A stretch of 10,665 nucleotides of DNA from Promethearchaeota archaeon (GCA_004524425.1 SDNN01000090.1:1-10665); one strand, 5' to 3'. Shown: positions 1-7,210, numbered from the stretch's first letter. The notes: generated from the letters alone by a model not told the origin. Translations and numbers: made by a program.

Positions 1-675
1 TATGACCTCTTATTAGAAAGATTGAAGGAAACTTTAGATGTTTTTGAATTATATCAAGATTTTCTAAAAAAAATAAATCATCCAGCGGAAGATCATAAAA
101 TAGATAAAAAACTAGAACAAGAGAGAAATATAACCGCAAAAGATATCCAATATCTTTTAAACGATTTTGATCCCGAAATTAAGGAATTTGAGAATGAAAT
201 CATTTATTTTTTCGAATATCAATCGGCTTACTCCACTTTAAAAGAATTCATGTTAATTGTATTTGTATATTTTATAACAAGAAAGATATTGACTCAAGGT
301 AAAATAAAAGACCTAACGGGATTATCCGTGGGAAAGATATCTCAAGTCGTAAATGATCTCATGAAAAAAGGTCATGTCAATCAGATTAATAAAGCTAAAT
401 ATCAAGATTTAATTCCAAAAGAATTAGAACGTCAGAATTTATATGGGATGCTCTCCATAAAAAATTCTTTTTTTCAATCAGGGATAAATTCTTTAAAAGA
501 AATGCTGAAATGGGAGAGGAAATTTGCTTCGATCAAAGCAGAATTAGAAAATAGAAGAGACGAGCTTGAAAAACTCAATGGGTATCATAAAATTAAAGGA
601 AGAGTTAATCAATTTGTTGGTTTAATGCCAATCTATAAAAATGCCATCCAAGTATTCTCAAGATCATTAACATAA
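1..675 (+). CDS. Winged-helix (MarR/GbsR-like) transcriptional regulator, 5' end outside the window
   Basis: The frame is open from base 1 to a TAA at 673-675, giving 224 codons with no upstream stop, so the gene almost certainly begins before the window. A TTG at 22 is the first possible internal start but is probably not the real one. Numbering from that TTG, residues about 75-125 read as a winged helix-turn-helix: a helix with ITRKIL, then LTQGKIKDLTGLS, then the recognition helix VGKISQVVNDLMKKGHV. This is the pattern of MarR/GbsR-type DNA-binding domains. Residues 155-185 form a charged amphipathic helix that could be a dimerisation coiled coil. The first visible residues (LERLKETLDVFELYQDFLKK) resemble that later helix (NSLKEMLKWERKFASIKAEL), so the full protein may carry two tandem winged-helix modules; this is inference. 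The target is unknown. The gene converges on the membrane protein gene, with 16 bases between stop codons. Confidence 0.7.
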   Translation, partial: YDLLLERLKETLDVFELYQDFLKKINHPAEDHKIDKKLEQERNITAKDIQYLLNDFDPEIKEFENEIIYFFEYQSAYSTLKEFMLIVFVYFITRKILTQGKIKDLTGLSVGKISQVVNDLMKKGHVNQINKAKYQDLIPKELERQNLYGMLSIKNSFFQSGINSLKEMLKWERKFASIKAELENRRDELEKLNGYHKIKGRVNQFVGLMPIYKNAIQVFSRSLT

Positions 676-676
676 C

Positions 677-693
677 GATTATTTCTAATAATC
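677..693. terminator. Small hairpin between convergent genes, possible bidirectional terminator
   Basis: GATTATT (677-683) and AATAATC (687-693) are perfect reverse complements separated by TCT. The hairpin fills the gap between two converging stop codons and overlaps the stop of the membrane protein gene. All but two pairs are A-T, so it is weak, and a role in termination is inferred only from its position. Confidence 0.3.
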
Positions 694-1468
694 ATTGTGT
701 CTTGCCAGCTTCTGGTCGAATATACCCAAAATAAGCACTCACAATTCCAACTATGGTAAAAGCCCAGGCTAAATAATAAAATATAGTAAAACCGGGAATT
801 TCAAGCACTAAAATGAATATTCGATCTATCAAGAAATTCAAAAATATCAAAATGAAGCTTATGGCCATTATGGCTAGTGATAAAAATGCTTTTTTATAGA
901 TAGGTTCCTTTACACCTCTATATGCTTCAATTGATCTATACAAGAAGGCAAAGTATATCATTGACATGAAAATTAAGGTCAATAGAAAAGCAATCGCATC
1001 TAATAAGACGGCTAAAAAACTAGGATTAGGTTCATATATCACTAAATCATAAAATGCAGTGAAGCTTCCAAATATAATTACGATGTATTTTTGGATTCTA
1101 TTATAATCTTTTTGAAAAATCTTTACTTTGAAGATGTAAGAAATAAAGATTGCGATGACAACTAAGAATTCACTCACTCTAAAGCTTAAAATCCTGAAGA
1201 AAACCAAGCCTAAAGGAGAATAAGGTTCTACAACCAGATCTAATTTCAACACGACAAAAATCTTTGCGATTAATGAAAATAGGATGGCGAACGTATAAAA
1301 GAGAAATGCAATTACCAAATAATACGTTAATTCATGTCTTTTTTCGAGATACTTTAAAATTATTAGCGCTAAAAGGATTAAAGCAATACCTAATACGATG
1401 GATTCATATATCATGCCAATAAAAAATAAATTTCTTTCTTCTTGACCACTAATCTCAAAAAATAGCAT
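692..1468 (-). CDS. Seven-transmembrane-helix protein of unknown function
   Basis: 258 residues with an ATG start and no clear ribosome binding site. Hydrophobic segments lie at about 16-38, 48-73, 86-113, 127-144, 150-177, 192-219 and 226-250, making seven predicted helices. Positive charge concentrates in the loops after helices 1, 3 and 5 (KYLEKRHE, KVKIFQKDYNRIQK, YRSIEAYRGVKEPIYKK) and in the tail, so the positive-inside rule predicts N-terminus outside and C-terminus inside. This is the same topology as rhodopsins and 7TM receptors, but I see no helix-7 retinal lysine and no motif of a known receptor family, so homology is not claimed. There is no attached signalling domain. As I recall, lineage-specific 7TM proteins of this size are common in Asgard genomes. 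A 7-bp inverted repeat lies 32-52 bases before the start. Function unknown. Confidence 0.8.
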   Translation of the reverse strand: MLFFEISGQEERNLFFIGMIYESIVLGIALILLALIILKYLEKRHELTYYLVIAFLFYTFAILFSLIAKIFVVLKLDLVVEPYSPLGLVFFRILSFRVSEFLVVIAIFISYIFKVKIFQKDYNRIQKYIVIIFGSFTAFYDLVIYEPNPSFLAVLLDAIAFLLTLIFMSMIYFAFLYRSIEAYRGVKEPIYKKAFLSLAIMAISFILIFLNFLIDRIFILVLEIPGFTIFYYLAWAFTIVGIVSAYFGYIRPEAGKTQ

Positions 1469-1499
1469 GATTAAATAAAAAGCATAATTGTTTAAAAAT

Positions 1500-1520
1500 T
1501 GAAATATTATTAGTATTTCA
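1500..1520. promoter_or_regulatory. Inverted repeat in the promoter region of the 7TM gene
   Basis: TGAAATA (1500-1506) and TATTTCA (1514-1520) are perfect reverse complements around a 7-base spacer, 32 to 52 bases upstream of the membrane protein's ATG on the minus strand. It could be an operator for a dimeric regulator or a hairpin in the leader. AT-rich repeats of this length also occur by chance. Confidence 0.25.
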
Positions 1521-1576
1521 TCTGCAAGTCTAACTGGAGCCGTCTTATTCTCTATCCATTGATGATCTCGAAGATT

Positions 1577-2086
1577 TCAATTAAATGATAATTCAAATAT
1601 GCAGGTGTTAGCTGCCTTGGGTCTATTTTTAATGCTTCGAACTTTTAGATTTGAATTAATCTTTTTGAAATAATGTTCATGTATTTTCGTACAACCATGG
1701 ACGCATGAAACTTTTGCTGGGTTTCCGTTCTTGCATATATAATCATCTAATCCCATTTGAATCATAGAATTCCAATTTGGGCAGACTTTATATTCCCATT
1801 TCAATGATGTTGCACTTTCTAGGATATTCTTAATTTTATAACCATTTATTTTACTAACTTGAGTAAGTACATGTTTCGCTTGTTCAATATTACTTCCCTC
1901 AGGTTCTATCAATTGATATAATAAATCAATAGCAGGTGGCATTAAATCATCCCACATTTTCAACTCAACTTTAATGATGCCATCAGCTCCCAATTTCTGA
2001 TAAGCATACCAAGACCACCCATTAGAAATATTGTATAGCATTTGGAGCCTCACCATCTCTGCCATTTTTTTTGTTAATTCTTTCAC
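1577..2086 (-). CDS. Small cysteine-containing protein, DUF6125 / L-2-amino-thiazoline-4-carboxylate hydrolase-like
   Basis: 169 residues starting at GTG (2084-2086), supported by a ribosome binding site AAGGGTGA six bases upstream. The N-terminal half is helical with aromatic residues (NGWSWYAYQKLGADG, MWDDLMPPAIDLLYQL). The C-terminal half has Cys102 (VCPNWNSM), Cys118, Cys128 and Cys132 (SCVHGC) and Cys162 before a final hydrophobic strand. This layout, a helical W-rich start, a CP motif, a C-x3-C pair and a late Cys next to an aromatic/hydrophobic strand, resembles my memory of DUF6125 and ATC-hydrolase-like proteins, which occur in anaerobic archaea and bacteria. The cysteines could bind a metal or a cluster. 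No catalytic reaction is established from the sequence. It stands alone, with 108 bases to the next gene downstream and 164 to the operon upstream. The family assignment is tentative. Confidence 0.55.
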   Translation of the reverse strand: MKELTKKMAEMVRLQMLYNISNGWSWYAYQKLGADGIIKVELKMWDDLMPPAIDLLYQLIEPEGSNIEQAKHVLTQVSKINGYKIKNILESATSLKWEYKVCPNWNSMIQMGLDDYICKNGNPAKVSCVHGCTKIHEHYFKKINSNLKVRSIKNRPKAANTCIFELSFN

Positions 2087-2092
2087 ATAAAT

Positions 2093-2100
2093 TCACCCTT
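2093..2100 (-). promoter_or_regulatory. Ribosome binding site AAGGGTGA fixing a GTG start
   Basis: On the minus strand AAGGGTGA lies six bases before the GTG at 2084-2086 and matches the GGTGA core expected to pair with archaeal 16S rRNA. The same eight bases precede the nitroreductase gene (7574-7581). Confidence 0.65.
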
Positions 2101-2250
2101 CTCATATAATTTTATTATTGATATTATCAAGCATATAAATAATATAAAACAAAATGAATAATTATTCTTCTTACTAAAATAAAGAAATTCAATATTTAGT
2201 GGTTATTTAATTTAAATATTCAATAATATTTTTTTTTCTTCTTCGAATTT

Positions 2251-2790
2251 TTAAATTTTCTTATAATTAAATACCAAACTATCTTCAATCCAAGCCCAGT
2301 GGAACATTGGTTTCTGAAATTTCCTTTCAAGTTTAAATCCAAATTCATTCATTCTTTTCTCTACTTTTTCTAAATCAATATCATAACTCCCCACGTGAGT
2401 GGCGTGATAAGACAACATGCCATTTATATTTAAAACTCTATAAGCTTCTTTTAATACTTGGTCTCGTTCCTCATCATTGAGTAAGTGATATACGTCAAAT
2501 AATAAAAAAAAATCAATATAATTATCTTTTAATGGAATAGATATTTCTCCTGAAGTTTTAATTATTTCTATATTCGTGATCTTTTGAGATTTGATTTTTT
2601 TTTTTAATTTTTTTAACAAACCTTCCTCATCAGAATCAAGAGCATAGACCTTGCCTTTAGGACCTACTATATTTGATGCGATAATAGAATATATTCCCGA
2701 ACCGCAGCCAAAATCCAAAATTATTTGTCCTTTTTTCAATCCAAATTCTTTTAATATCTCTTCAGATTTATCTTTAAGCCATTTTTCCAT
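2251..2790 (-). CDS. Class I SAM-dependent methyltransferase
   Basis: 179 residues with the Rossmann-fold signature of class I methyltransferases. Motif I is LDFGCGSGIYS (25-35), which binds the methionine moiety of S-adenosylmethionine; the acidic residue after strand 2 is in YALDSD (49-54) and contacts the ribose; motif IV/post-motif is YIDFFLLFDVYHLLND (91-106), followed by the AYRVLNINGMLSY segment (116-128) typical of the Methyltransf_11/UbiE-like group. The short length leaves little room for a substrate domain, and the substrate cannot be read from the sequence. It follows the NfnB-like gene with only two bases between stop and ATG, so the two are co-transcribed and probably translationally coupled; no separate ribosome binding site is visible. 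Whether it methylates something linked to the redox enzymes is unknown. Confidence 0.88.
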   Translation of the reverse strand: MEKWLKDKSEEILKEFGLKKGQIILDFGCGSGIYSIIASNIVGPKGKVYALDSDEEGLLKKLKKKIKSQKITNIEIIKTSGEISIPLKDNYIDFFLLFDVYHLLNDEERDQVLKEAYRVLNINGMLSYHATHVGSYDIDLEKVEKRMNEFGFKLERKFQKPMFHWAWIEDSLVFNYKKI

Positions 2791-2792
2791 TG

Positions 2793-4196
2793 TTAATTTA
2801 AATATTTACTTTTCAAGTATTCATCGATCGCAGTTGCAGCTTTTCTCCCAGCTCCCATTGCTGAAATCACGGTTGCTGAGCCAGTTACTATATCTCCACC
2901 AGCATAAATTCCTTCTAAATTTGTTTTGCCATTCTCATCAGTCTCAATGTATCCCCTCTTATTTATCTTTAAATTGGGAAGGGATCTTGTAAGAATTGGA
3001 TTAGCACTCGTACCAATAGCAATAATTATCATGTCACAGTCAATTAAAAATTCTGAATCTTCTATAGGGACAGGTCTTTTACGACCTGATTCATCCGTTT
3101 CTCCTAGTTTCATTTTTCTCACCATCATCTGCCTAACATTTTCATTGTTATCACCTATAAATCTAACTGGATCGGTTAAAAATTGAAAATCAATTCCTTC
3201 CTCTTGTGCATGATGGATTTCTTCATTTCTTGCGGGCATTTCTTCCTCACTTCTACGATAGACTAACGTTACCTTTTCAGCACCTAGTCTTAAAGCTACG
3301 CGTGCCGAGTCTACTGCAACATTCCCTCCCCCTATAACAATAACATGAGTTCCGATATCAATAGGAGTATCATATTCAGGGAATTTATAGGCTTTCATTA
3401 AGTTTGCCCTGGTAAGAAATTCATTAGCACTCAAGACCCCATTTAGCTCTATTCCGCGATAGTTTAGTAAAAGAGGAAGCCCTGCGCCCACACCTATGAA
3501 AAAGGCTTTAAATCCCATGGCTTTTAAATCATCAATGGTCAATAATTTACCGATCAAGGAATTATATCTGATTTTTACATCTAGCATTTTTAACGTCTCA
3601 ATCTCATCTGCTACGATTTCTTTTGGTAAGCGAAATTCAGGAATTCCATATGCTAAAACACCGCCTCCCTTGTGAAATGCTTCAAAGATAGTGACATCAT
3701 AACCTTTTTTAGCTAAATCTGCAGCACATGTTAATCCCGCAGGACCACTACCAATTATTGCGACCTTAATATTGTTGGGAGGTCTACAATCTGGACATGC
3801 TTTCAAGCTGTTTTCTCGTTCCCAGTCTGCCACATATCTTTCTAAAGCACCTATGGAGATCGGCTCACTTTTCTTTCCTAAAATACACGCTTGTTCACAT
3901 TGAACCTCTTGGGGACATACTCTGCCGCAAATCGCTGGTAAAATGTTGTAATCTTTTATGGTAATAATTGCTTCTTCAAAATCTCTATTCTTAATGCATT
4001 TGATAAAAGAGGGAATATCTACATTCACGGGACAGCCTTCAATGCATGAAGGTTTAGCACACTGCAAGCATCTATTTGCTTCTAAGATTGCCTGATCCTC
4101 GGTATATCCTTGTGGAACCTCATCAAAGTTATGAATTCTCTCTTCAGGATCCTGTTCTCTCATGTGTTGCCGAGATTTTTTATTGCTCTTTGTCAT
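2793..4196 (-). CDS. nfnB: NfnB/GltD-type FAD-, 2[4Fe-4S]-dependent NADPH oxidoreductase large subunit
   Basis: 467 residues, the usual length for NfnB, SudA and 'NADPH-dependent glutamate synthase' small-subunit-type proteins. An N-terminal helical domain carries two cysteine sets, C43-x2-C46-x4-C51-x3-C55 and C90-x3-C94-x5-C100-x3-C104, for two [4Fe-4S] clusters. GSGPAG (149-154) binds FAD, GGGNVA (289-294) with the following RR (314-315) binds NADPH, and AGGD (432-435) closes the FAD site. Known NfnAB complexes couple NADPH to NAD+ and ferredoxin by flavin-based electron bifurcation. The adjacent NfnA-like gene supports that reading over glutamate synthase, since no large GltB partner is present. 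AAAGGA lies about eight bases before the ATG. A sulfide dehydrogenase (SudA)-like activity is the main alternative. Cytoplasmic. Confidence 0.9.
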   Translation of the reverse strand: MTKSNKKSRQHMREQDPEERIHNFDEVPQGYTEDQAILEANRCLQCAKPSCIEGCPVNVDIPSFIKCIKNRDFEEAIITIKDYNILPAICGRVCPQEVQCEQACILGKKSEPISIGALERYVADWERENSLKACPDCRPPNNIKVAIIGSGPAGLTCAADLAKKGYDVTIFEAFHKGGGVLAYGIPEFRLPKEIVADEIETLKMLDVKIRYNSLIGKLLTIDDLKAMGFKAFFIGVGAGLPLLLNYRGIELNGVLSANEFLTRANLMKAYKFPEYDTPIDIGTHVIVIGGGNVAVDSARVALRLGAEKVTLVYRRSEEEMPARNEEIHHAQEEGIDFQFLTDPVRFIGDNNENVRQMMVRKMKLGETDESGRKRPVPIEDSEFLIDCDMIIIAIGTSANPILTRSLPNLKINKRGYIETDENGKTNLEGIYAGGDIVTGSATVISAMGAGRKAATAIDEYLKSKYLN

Positions 4197-4218
4197 GAAG
4201 TTTCCTTTCGCTGTTTTT

Positions 4219-5094
4219 TCATTTCTTTAAATTTTTTAATGCTTTGCACTCCCGATCATAATTATTTAAAGCAATTTCTTCTTTATCCGCAAATCTACTT
4301 GACCGCTTGATGAGATTATCAAAATCAACAATATGACCATCTACATCAGGACCATCCACGCAGGCAAAATATACATGGCCTGTTTTTGATAAAAATCGGC
4401 ATCCTCCGCACATGCCGGTTCCATCAACCATTATTGGATTTAAAGACACCGTCGTTTTAATTTTAGGTAATCCTCCTTCACCACTTGTAGTCAATGCTAC
4501 GTACTTCATCATGATAAGAGGTCCAATGGCGATTACTAAACTTATTGGTTCTTTTATGATGATCTGTTTTAACGGATCAGTTACTACACCTTTAACTCCT
4601 TCACTACCATCATCCGTACATATTATTACTCTGTCACTTACTGAAGCCATTTTTTCACGCCAAAATAATAAATCCCTTGTTCTAGCTCCTAAAATTGAGA
4701 TTATTGTATTGCCTGCTTCTTTTAATTCTTTTGCTTGGGGATAACATGGTGCAATACCCACTCCCCCACCAATAATTACTACAGGATATTCATAGTTTTC
4801 CACATGAATTTTATTACCAAGGGGACCCACGACATCTAAAATATCCTCTCCTATTTCTAAATTAGAAAGATGTTTAGTACTTTTTCCAACTACTTGAAAA
4901 ACCATTGTTATTGTACCTTTTTCTCGGTCATAATCAGCGATGGTTAATGGAAAACGCTCCCCTTGCTCATCGATCCGTAAAATGACGAAATTACCCCCAT
5001 GGGATTTCTTAGCTATTAACGGAGCCTTTACCTTTATCTCAAATAAGGTACAATTGTTTTCAAATTGTTTCTTTTCTAGTATTCTATACGGCAA
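4219..5094 (-). CDS. nfnA: NfnA-type ferredoxin:NAD(P)+ oxidoreductase small subunit (FAD, [2Fe-2S])
   Basis: 291 residues, close to the length of NfnA/SudB and dihydroorotate dehydrogenase electron-transfer subunits. The FAD domain has RFPLTIADY (47-55), the RxxxT-type flavin motif, and the nucleotide domain has GGGVGIAP (109-116) and DDGSEG (161-166). The C-terminal cluster motif has Cys229, Cys232 and Cys245 (MCGGCRF ... YFACVDGPDVDGHIVDF); in the family these three cysteines plus an aspartate hold a [2Fe-2S] cluster. The protein starts at TTG (5092-5094), which fits the family's usual N-terminus (MPYRILEKKQF); an ATG at 5102-5104 is out of frame and stops after two codons. This is the first gene of the operon, 22 bases ahead of the nfnB-like gene. 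No clear ribosome binding site precedes it. Confidence 0.9.
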   Translation of the reverse strand: MPYRILEKKQFENNCTLFEIKVKAPLIAKKSHGGNFVILRIDEQGERFPLTIADYDREKGTITMVFQVVGKSTKHLSNLEIGEDILDVVGPLGNKIHVENYEYPVVIIGGGVGIAPCYPQAKELKEAGNTIISILGARTRDLLFWREKMASVSDRVIICTDDGSEGVKGVVTDPLKQIIIKEPISLVIAIGPLIMMKYVALTTSGEGGLPKIKTTVSLNPIMVDGTGMCGGCRFLSKTGHVYFACVDGPDVDGHIVDFDNLIKRSSRFADKEEIALNNYDRECKALKNLKK

Positions 5095-5117
5095 TTTAGA
5101 CCATGATTAATACTCAG

Positions 5118-5148
5118 TTAAAATGTGTTAATTTTTACTACATTTTAA
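5118..5148. promoter_or_regulatory. Inverted repeat upstream of the nfnAB operon
   Basis: TTAAAATGT (5118-5126) and ACATTTTAA (5140-5148) are perfect 9-bp reverse complements with a 13-base spacer, 24 to 54 bases upstream of the TTG start. The distal arm (TTAAAA on the minus strand) sits where a TATA element would lie, so a dimeric regulator could compete with TBP. The rest of 5095-5314 is AT-rich spacer, with a six-T run on the minus strand (5236-5241) that may end the gene starting at 6193. Confidence 0.35.
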
Positions 5149-5314
5149 AATTAATTCTTATTCATATATCATGTTTAAGATAATTAAGACTGTTAATTTG
5201 GAGATGCTTAAACTAAATCGTTCTTTTCTATTAATAAAAAATAATTAGATTCAATCCAATATTAGGATAATAAGATATTCTAATCTTTATCCTCGAACTG
5301 TAAAAATTAAATCC

Positions 5315-6193
5315 TCATGTTGTTCCGTATAAAAACCGGTCATCAAGAGATATGTTACCATCTAAGTAGCCAGTCTCAATTAAATTCAAAAAATCTCTAA
5401 GTTCGGGATATTCAAGGTAAATATATTTTAAAATTTTTTCAAAAAATAAGAAAAATTTTCTATATGGTAATTTATATCCTAAAATTTCCTTGTAGTTCAG
5501 ATAAAGAATGAATCTTGTTGCGAATTCTTTCTTTATCGAATTAGATAATTCTTTAAAAACATGATAAAAAGTATTCATTCCATGCTTCAAATCTAAGAGT
5601 AAAATAATTTCAAACAAACTCCTCACTTTAAAGTAATTCTTGAAGGGACTTTGAAATAAAATTTCTAAATTCTGAACTAATTGCGTGAATAAATTAGATA
5701 AAGATTGCTCTAAGACGCAGGATATTTCTTTTTGATTTAAAAAGTCTAAATATTGATTAGCCATTAAAAATTGAATAGTTTTTAAGTGTCCAGTTTCGAG
5801 TTTTTTCGCAATTTCTTCTTTAAAAACCTTTTTTGCTTCTTTATCTCCTGCCTCTGCAAGCTTTTTAAGTAAAGAAAATGCCAAATTACTATGAATCAAA
5901 CGAACATCATAACCTTCTTCGTACCACGCTTGTAAATTTGAACAATGACCCCAAAACTCTACTTTGGGATCTAAATAAAAATTTTTTGGCATCGACCCCT
6001 CCAAAGAGTTGTTCAAGAATTTTGCTGCCTCGTCAATTGATTTAATATTGTTAACTGATTCTATTTCTTGCTGCGGAATGTTCAGCAAGAGATACTTGCA
6101 TTGAATGAACAAATCTTCATCAATGTAGATATTCGTCAGGCCATTTTCCAATTTAAGGGAAAGATAATCATTTATTTTAAAGAATAACATCAT
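5315..6193 (-). CDS. Asgard-type 'FWGHCSN' protein, resembling the N-terminal domain of lokiarchaeal leucine-rich-repeat proteins
   Basis: 292 residues, soluble, with no signal peptide. The N-terminal half has GLTNIYIDEDLFIQCKYLLLNIP (18-40 in part), SIDEAAKFL (52-60), the core EFWGHCSNLQAWYEEGYD (79-96), then HSNLAFSLLKKLAEAGD (101-117) and KKVFKEEIAKKLETGH (121-136). I recall this module from many lokiarchaeal proteins, where it often precedes leucine-rich repeats; no molecular function is known to me. Here residues 150-292 are helical and lack the L-x2-L-x-L pattern, so no repeats follow. The start is one of two adjacent ATG codons (6191-6193, 6188-6190), with a TATATG-like element shortly upstream, suggesting a very short leader. 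It is divergent from the CoiA-like gene, sharing 118 bases of spacer. Recognition rests on memory of the motif, not on a search. Confidence 0.75.
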   Translation of the reverse strand: MMLFFKINDYLSLKLENGLTNIYIDEDLFIQCKYLLLNIPQQEIESVNNIKSIDEAAKFLNNSLEGSMPKNFYLDPKVEFWGHCSNLQAWYEEGYDVRLIHSNLAFSLLKKLAEAGDKEAKKVFKEEIAKKLETGHLKTIQFLMANQYLDFLNQKEISCVLEQSLSNLFTQLVQNLEILFQSPFKNYFKVRSLFEIILLLDLKHGMNTFYHVFKELSNSIKKEFATRFILYLNYKEILGYKLPYRKFFLFFEKILKYIYLEYPELRDFLNLIETGYLDGNISLDDRFLYGTT

Positions 6194-6311
6194 TGCAATT
6201 TCATCATTTTAGACATATAATTTTTGCGTTCAATTTCTAAAAGATCCTGTTTGAATAATCTCCGATAAAAAATCCAAGTTTTTAAATTTAGTATTAAAAT
6301 TAAATGCGAAA
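6194..6311. promoter_or_regulatory. Divergent promoter spacer between the FWGHCSN gene and the CoiA-like gene
   Basis: The 118 bases must contain promoters for both directions. A TTATATG element on the minus strand lies about 20-25 bases before the minus-strand ATG. A TTTAAATTTAG element at about 6279-6289 lies about 23-33 bases before the plus-strand ATG. Neither gene has a ribosome binding site, consistent with leaderless or near-leaderless transcripts. Element assignments are by eye. Confidence 0.35.
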
Positions 6312-7148
6312 ATGACCTCAAATAATGTTCATTGTTCAGAAACAATAGACCATCTTTTAATAAAAAAATATTTTTTCGATAACATTCCACTTGAAAACAA
6401 GATAAGAACTATTAACCAAGAGATAAAAATCGGGAATAGGATCGCCGATGTTTATTTTGAGTTAGAGAAAGGCCAGAAAGTGGTTATTGAAATTCAACAT
6501 TCAAAAATTTCAGTAAAAGAACTCATGGAACGCACGAGAGAATATAATAAAAATGATATCCATGTCTTGTGGATCTTAGATGGAATAGGACCTTATGATA
6601 AACAAGCCAAGAATGAAGATAAAGTACTCCTATCTCTATCGGAAAAAATATTACATGTGCTTTATCTTGGAAGAGTCTATTACATTAATGCATCATCTGA
6701 TGGAATAAAATCTTCGTTATATTCATTACATTATACTCGTTATATTGAAGCTAAAAAAACCAGGTATGGTTTTATTTATTATAGACAATCTAAATCAAAT
6801 TACAATGCTGTTTTTAATGAGATTAACTCCTTAAAATTAAAACTTTTTAGACACAAGGGTCTTAAATTAGCACGATTTTTCGATCTCAACATTAAGAAAC
6901 AATGTATTTCTGAGGTATCGGAGTTTATTAATGCTTATATCAATTATCAAAATTGTAAACCCGGCAAAGCCGAATCTCTGTGTCCTGATGGATTACCTTT
7001 AGCCGTGATCATAAGGAAATTCCGGGAAAAATATGGACTTTATTTATTATTCAATGTATTGAGATATTTGAGGGTGTTTAACATGAGAGATGCGAAATAC
7101 ATGTTTGAAAAAAGATTTTGGTTTAAAAAGATTGTAGTATCACGTTAA
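6312..7148 (+). CDS. CoiA-like PD-(D/E)XK nuclease family protein
   Basis: 278 residues starting at ATG (6312). Residues 10-90 carry the core of the CoiA (competence) nuclease-like family: SETIDHLLIKKYFF (9-22), then IADVYFELEKGQKVVIEIQHS (44-64 in part), and ISVKELMERTREY (66-78) before HVLWILD (84-90). Asp46 and the E60-x-Q62 pair fit the D...(E/D)xK-like active site in the variant E-x-Q form seen in CoiA. In bacteria CoiA acts in the cytoplasm on DNA during natural transformation, after uptake and with recombination. The bacterial N-terminal zinc-finger region is missing here. Residues 150-278 are basic and aromatic-rich (LKLKLFRHKGLKLARFF, RKFREKYGLYLLF), a plausible DNA-binding tail. Function in an archaeon is inference; restriction or defence roles are equally possible. 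Confidence 0.75.
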   Translation: MTSNNVHCSETIDHLLIKKYFFDNIPLENKIRTINQEIKIGNRIADVYFELEKGQKVVIEIQHSKISVKELMERTREYNKNDIHVLWILDGIGPYDKQAKNEDKVLLSLSEKILHVLYLGRVYYINASSDGIKSSLYSLHYTRYIEAKKTRYGFIYYRQSKSNYNAVFNEINSLKLKLFRHKGLKLARFFDLNIKKQCISEVSEFINAYINYQNCKPGKAESLCPDGLPLAVIIRKFREKYGLYLLFNVLRYLRVFNMRDAKYMFEKRFWFKKIVVSR

Positions 7149-7203
7149 TTAATGAAAGTAAAATATAGTAAATAATTTGTTTGTTGCGATGCTACGAAAT
7201 AAC

Positions 7204-7210
7204 TTTTTTT
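7204..7210 (+). terminator. T-tract after the CoiA-like gene
   Basis: Seven consecutive T (7204-7210), 55 bases after the stop codon, form the kind of U-rich tract at which archaeal RNA polymerase terminates. A short hairpin with ACCTT/AAGGT stems (7216-7220, 7231-7235) follows it. Position-based assignment only. Confidence 0.3.

Noticed and set aside
692..1468. Microbial rhodopsin
   Set aside because: Helix count and topology fit, but helix 7 (226-250) contains no lysine for retinal attachment.
2651..2992. Open frame of 113 codons on the plus strand
   Set aside because: It lies antisense to the methyltransferase and nfnB-like genes, both of which have strong family motifs, and its product looks like low-complexity Ser/Leu sequence.
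2926..3186. Open frame of 86 codons on the plus strand
   Set aside because: Antisense to the FAD-binding C-terminal part of the nfnB-like gene; no motif.
4110..4310. Open frame of 66 codons on the plus strand
   Set aside because: Antisense across the nfnA/nfnB junction, with no recognisable features.
4412..4744. Open frame of 110 codons on the plus strand
   Set aside because: Fully antisense to the cluster-binding and NAD-binding parts of the nfnA-like gene.
6190..6390. Open frame of 66 codons on the minus strand, overlapping the FWGHCSN gene start by ATGA
   Set aside because: It runs antisense through the first 79 bases of the CoiA-like gene, including its conserved helix, and fills the divergent promoter spacer. 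The ATGA overlap looks operon-like, so it is rejected with some doubt.
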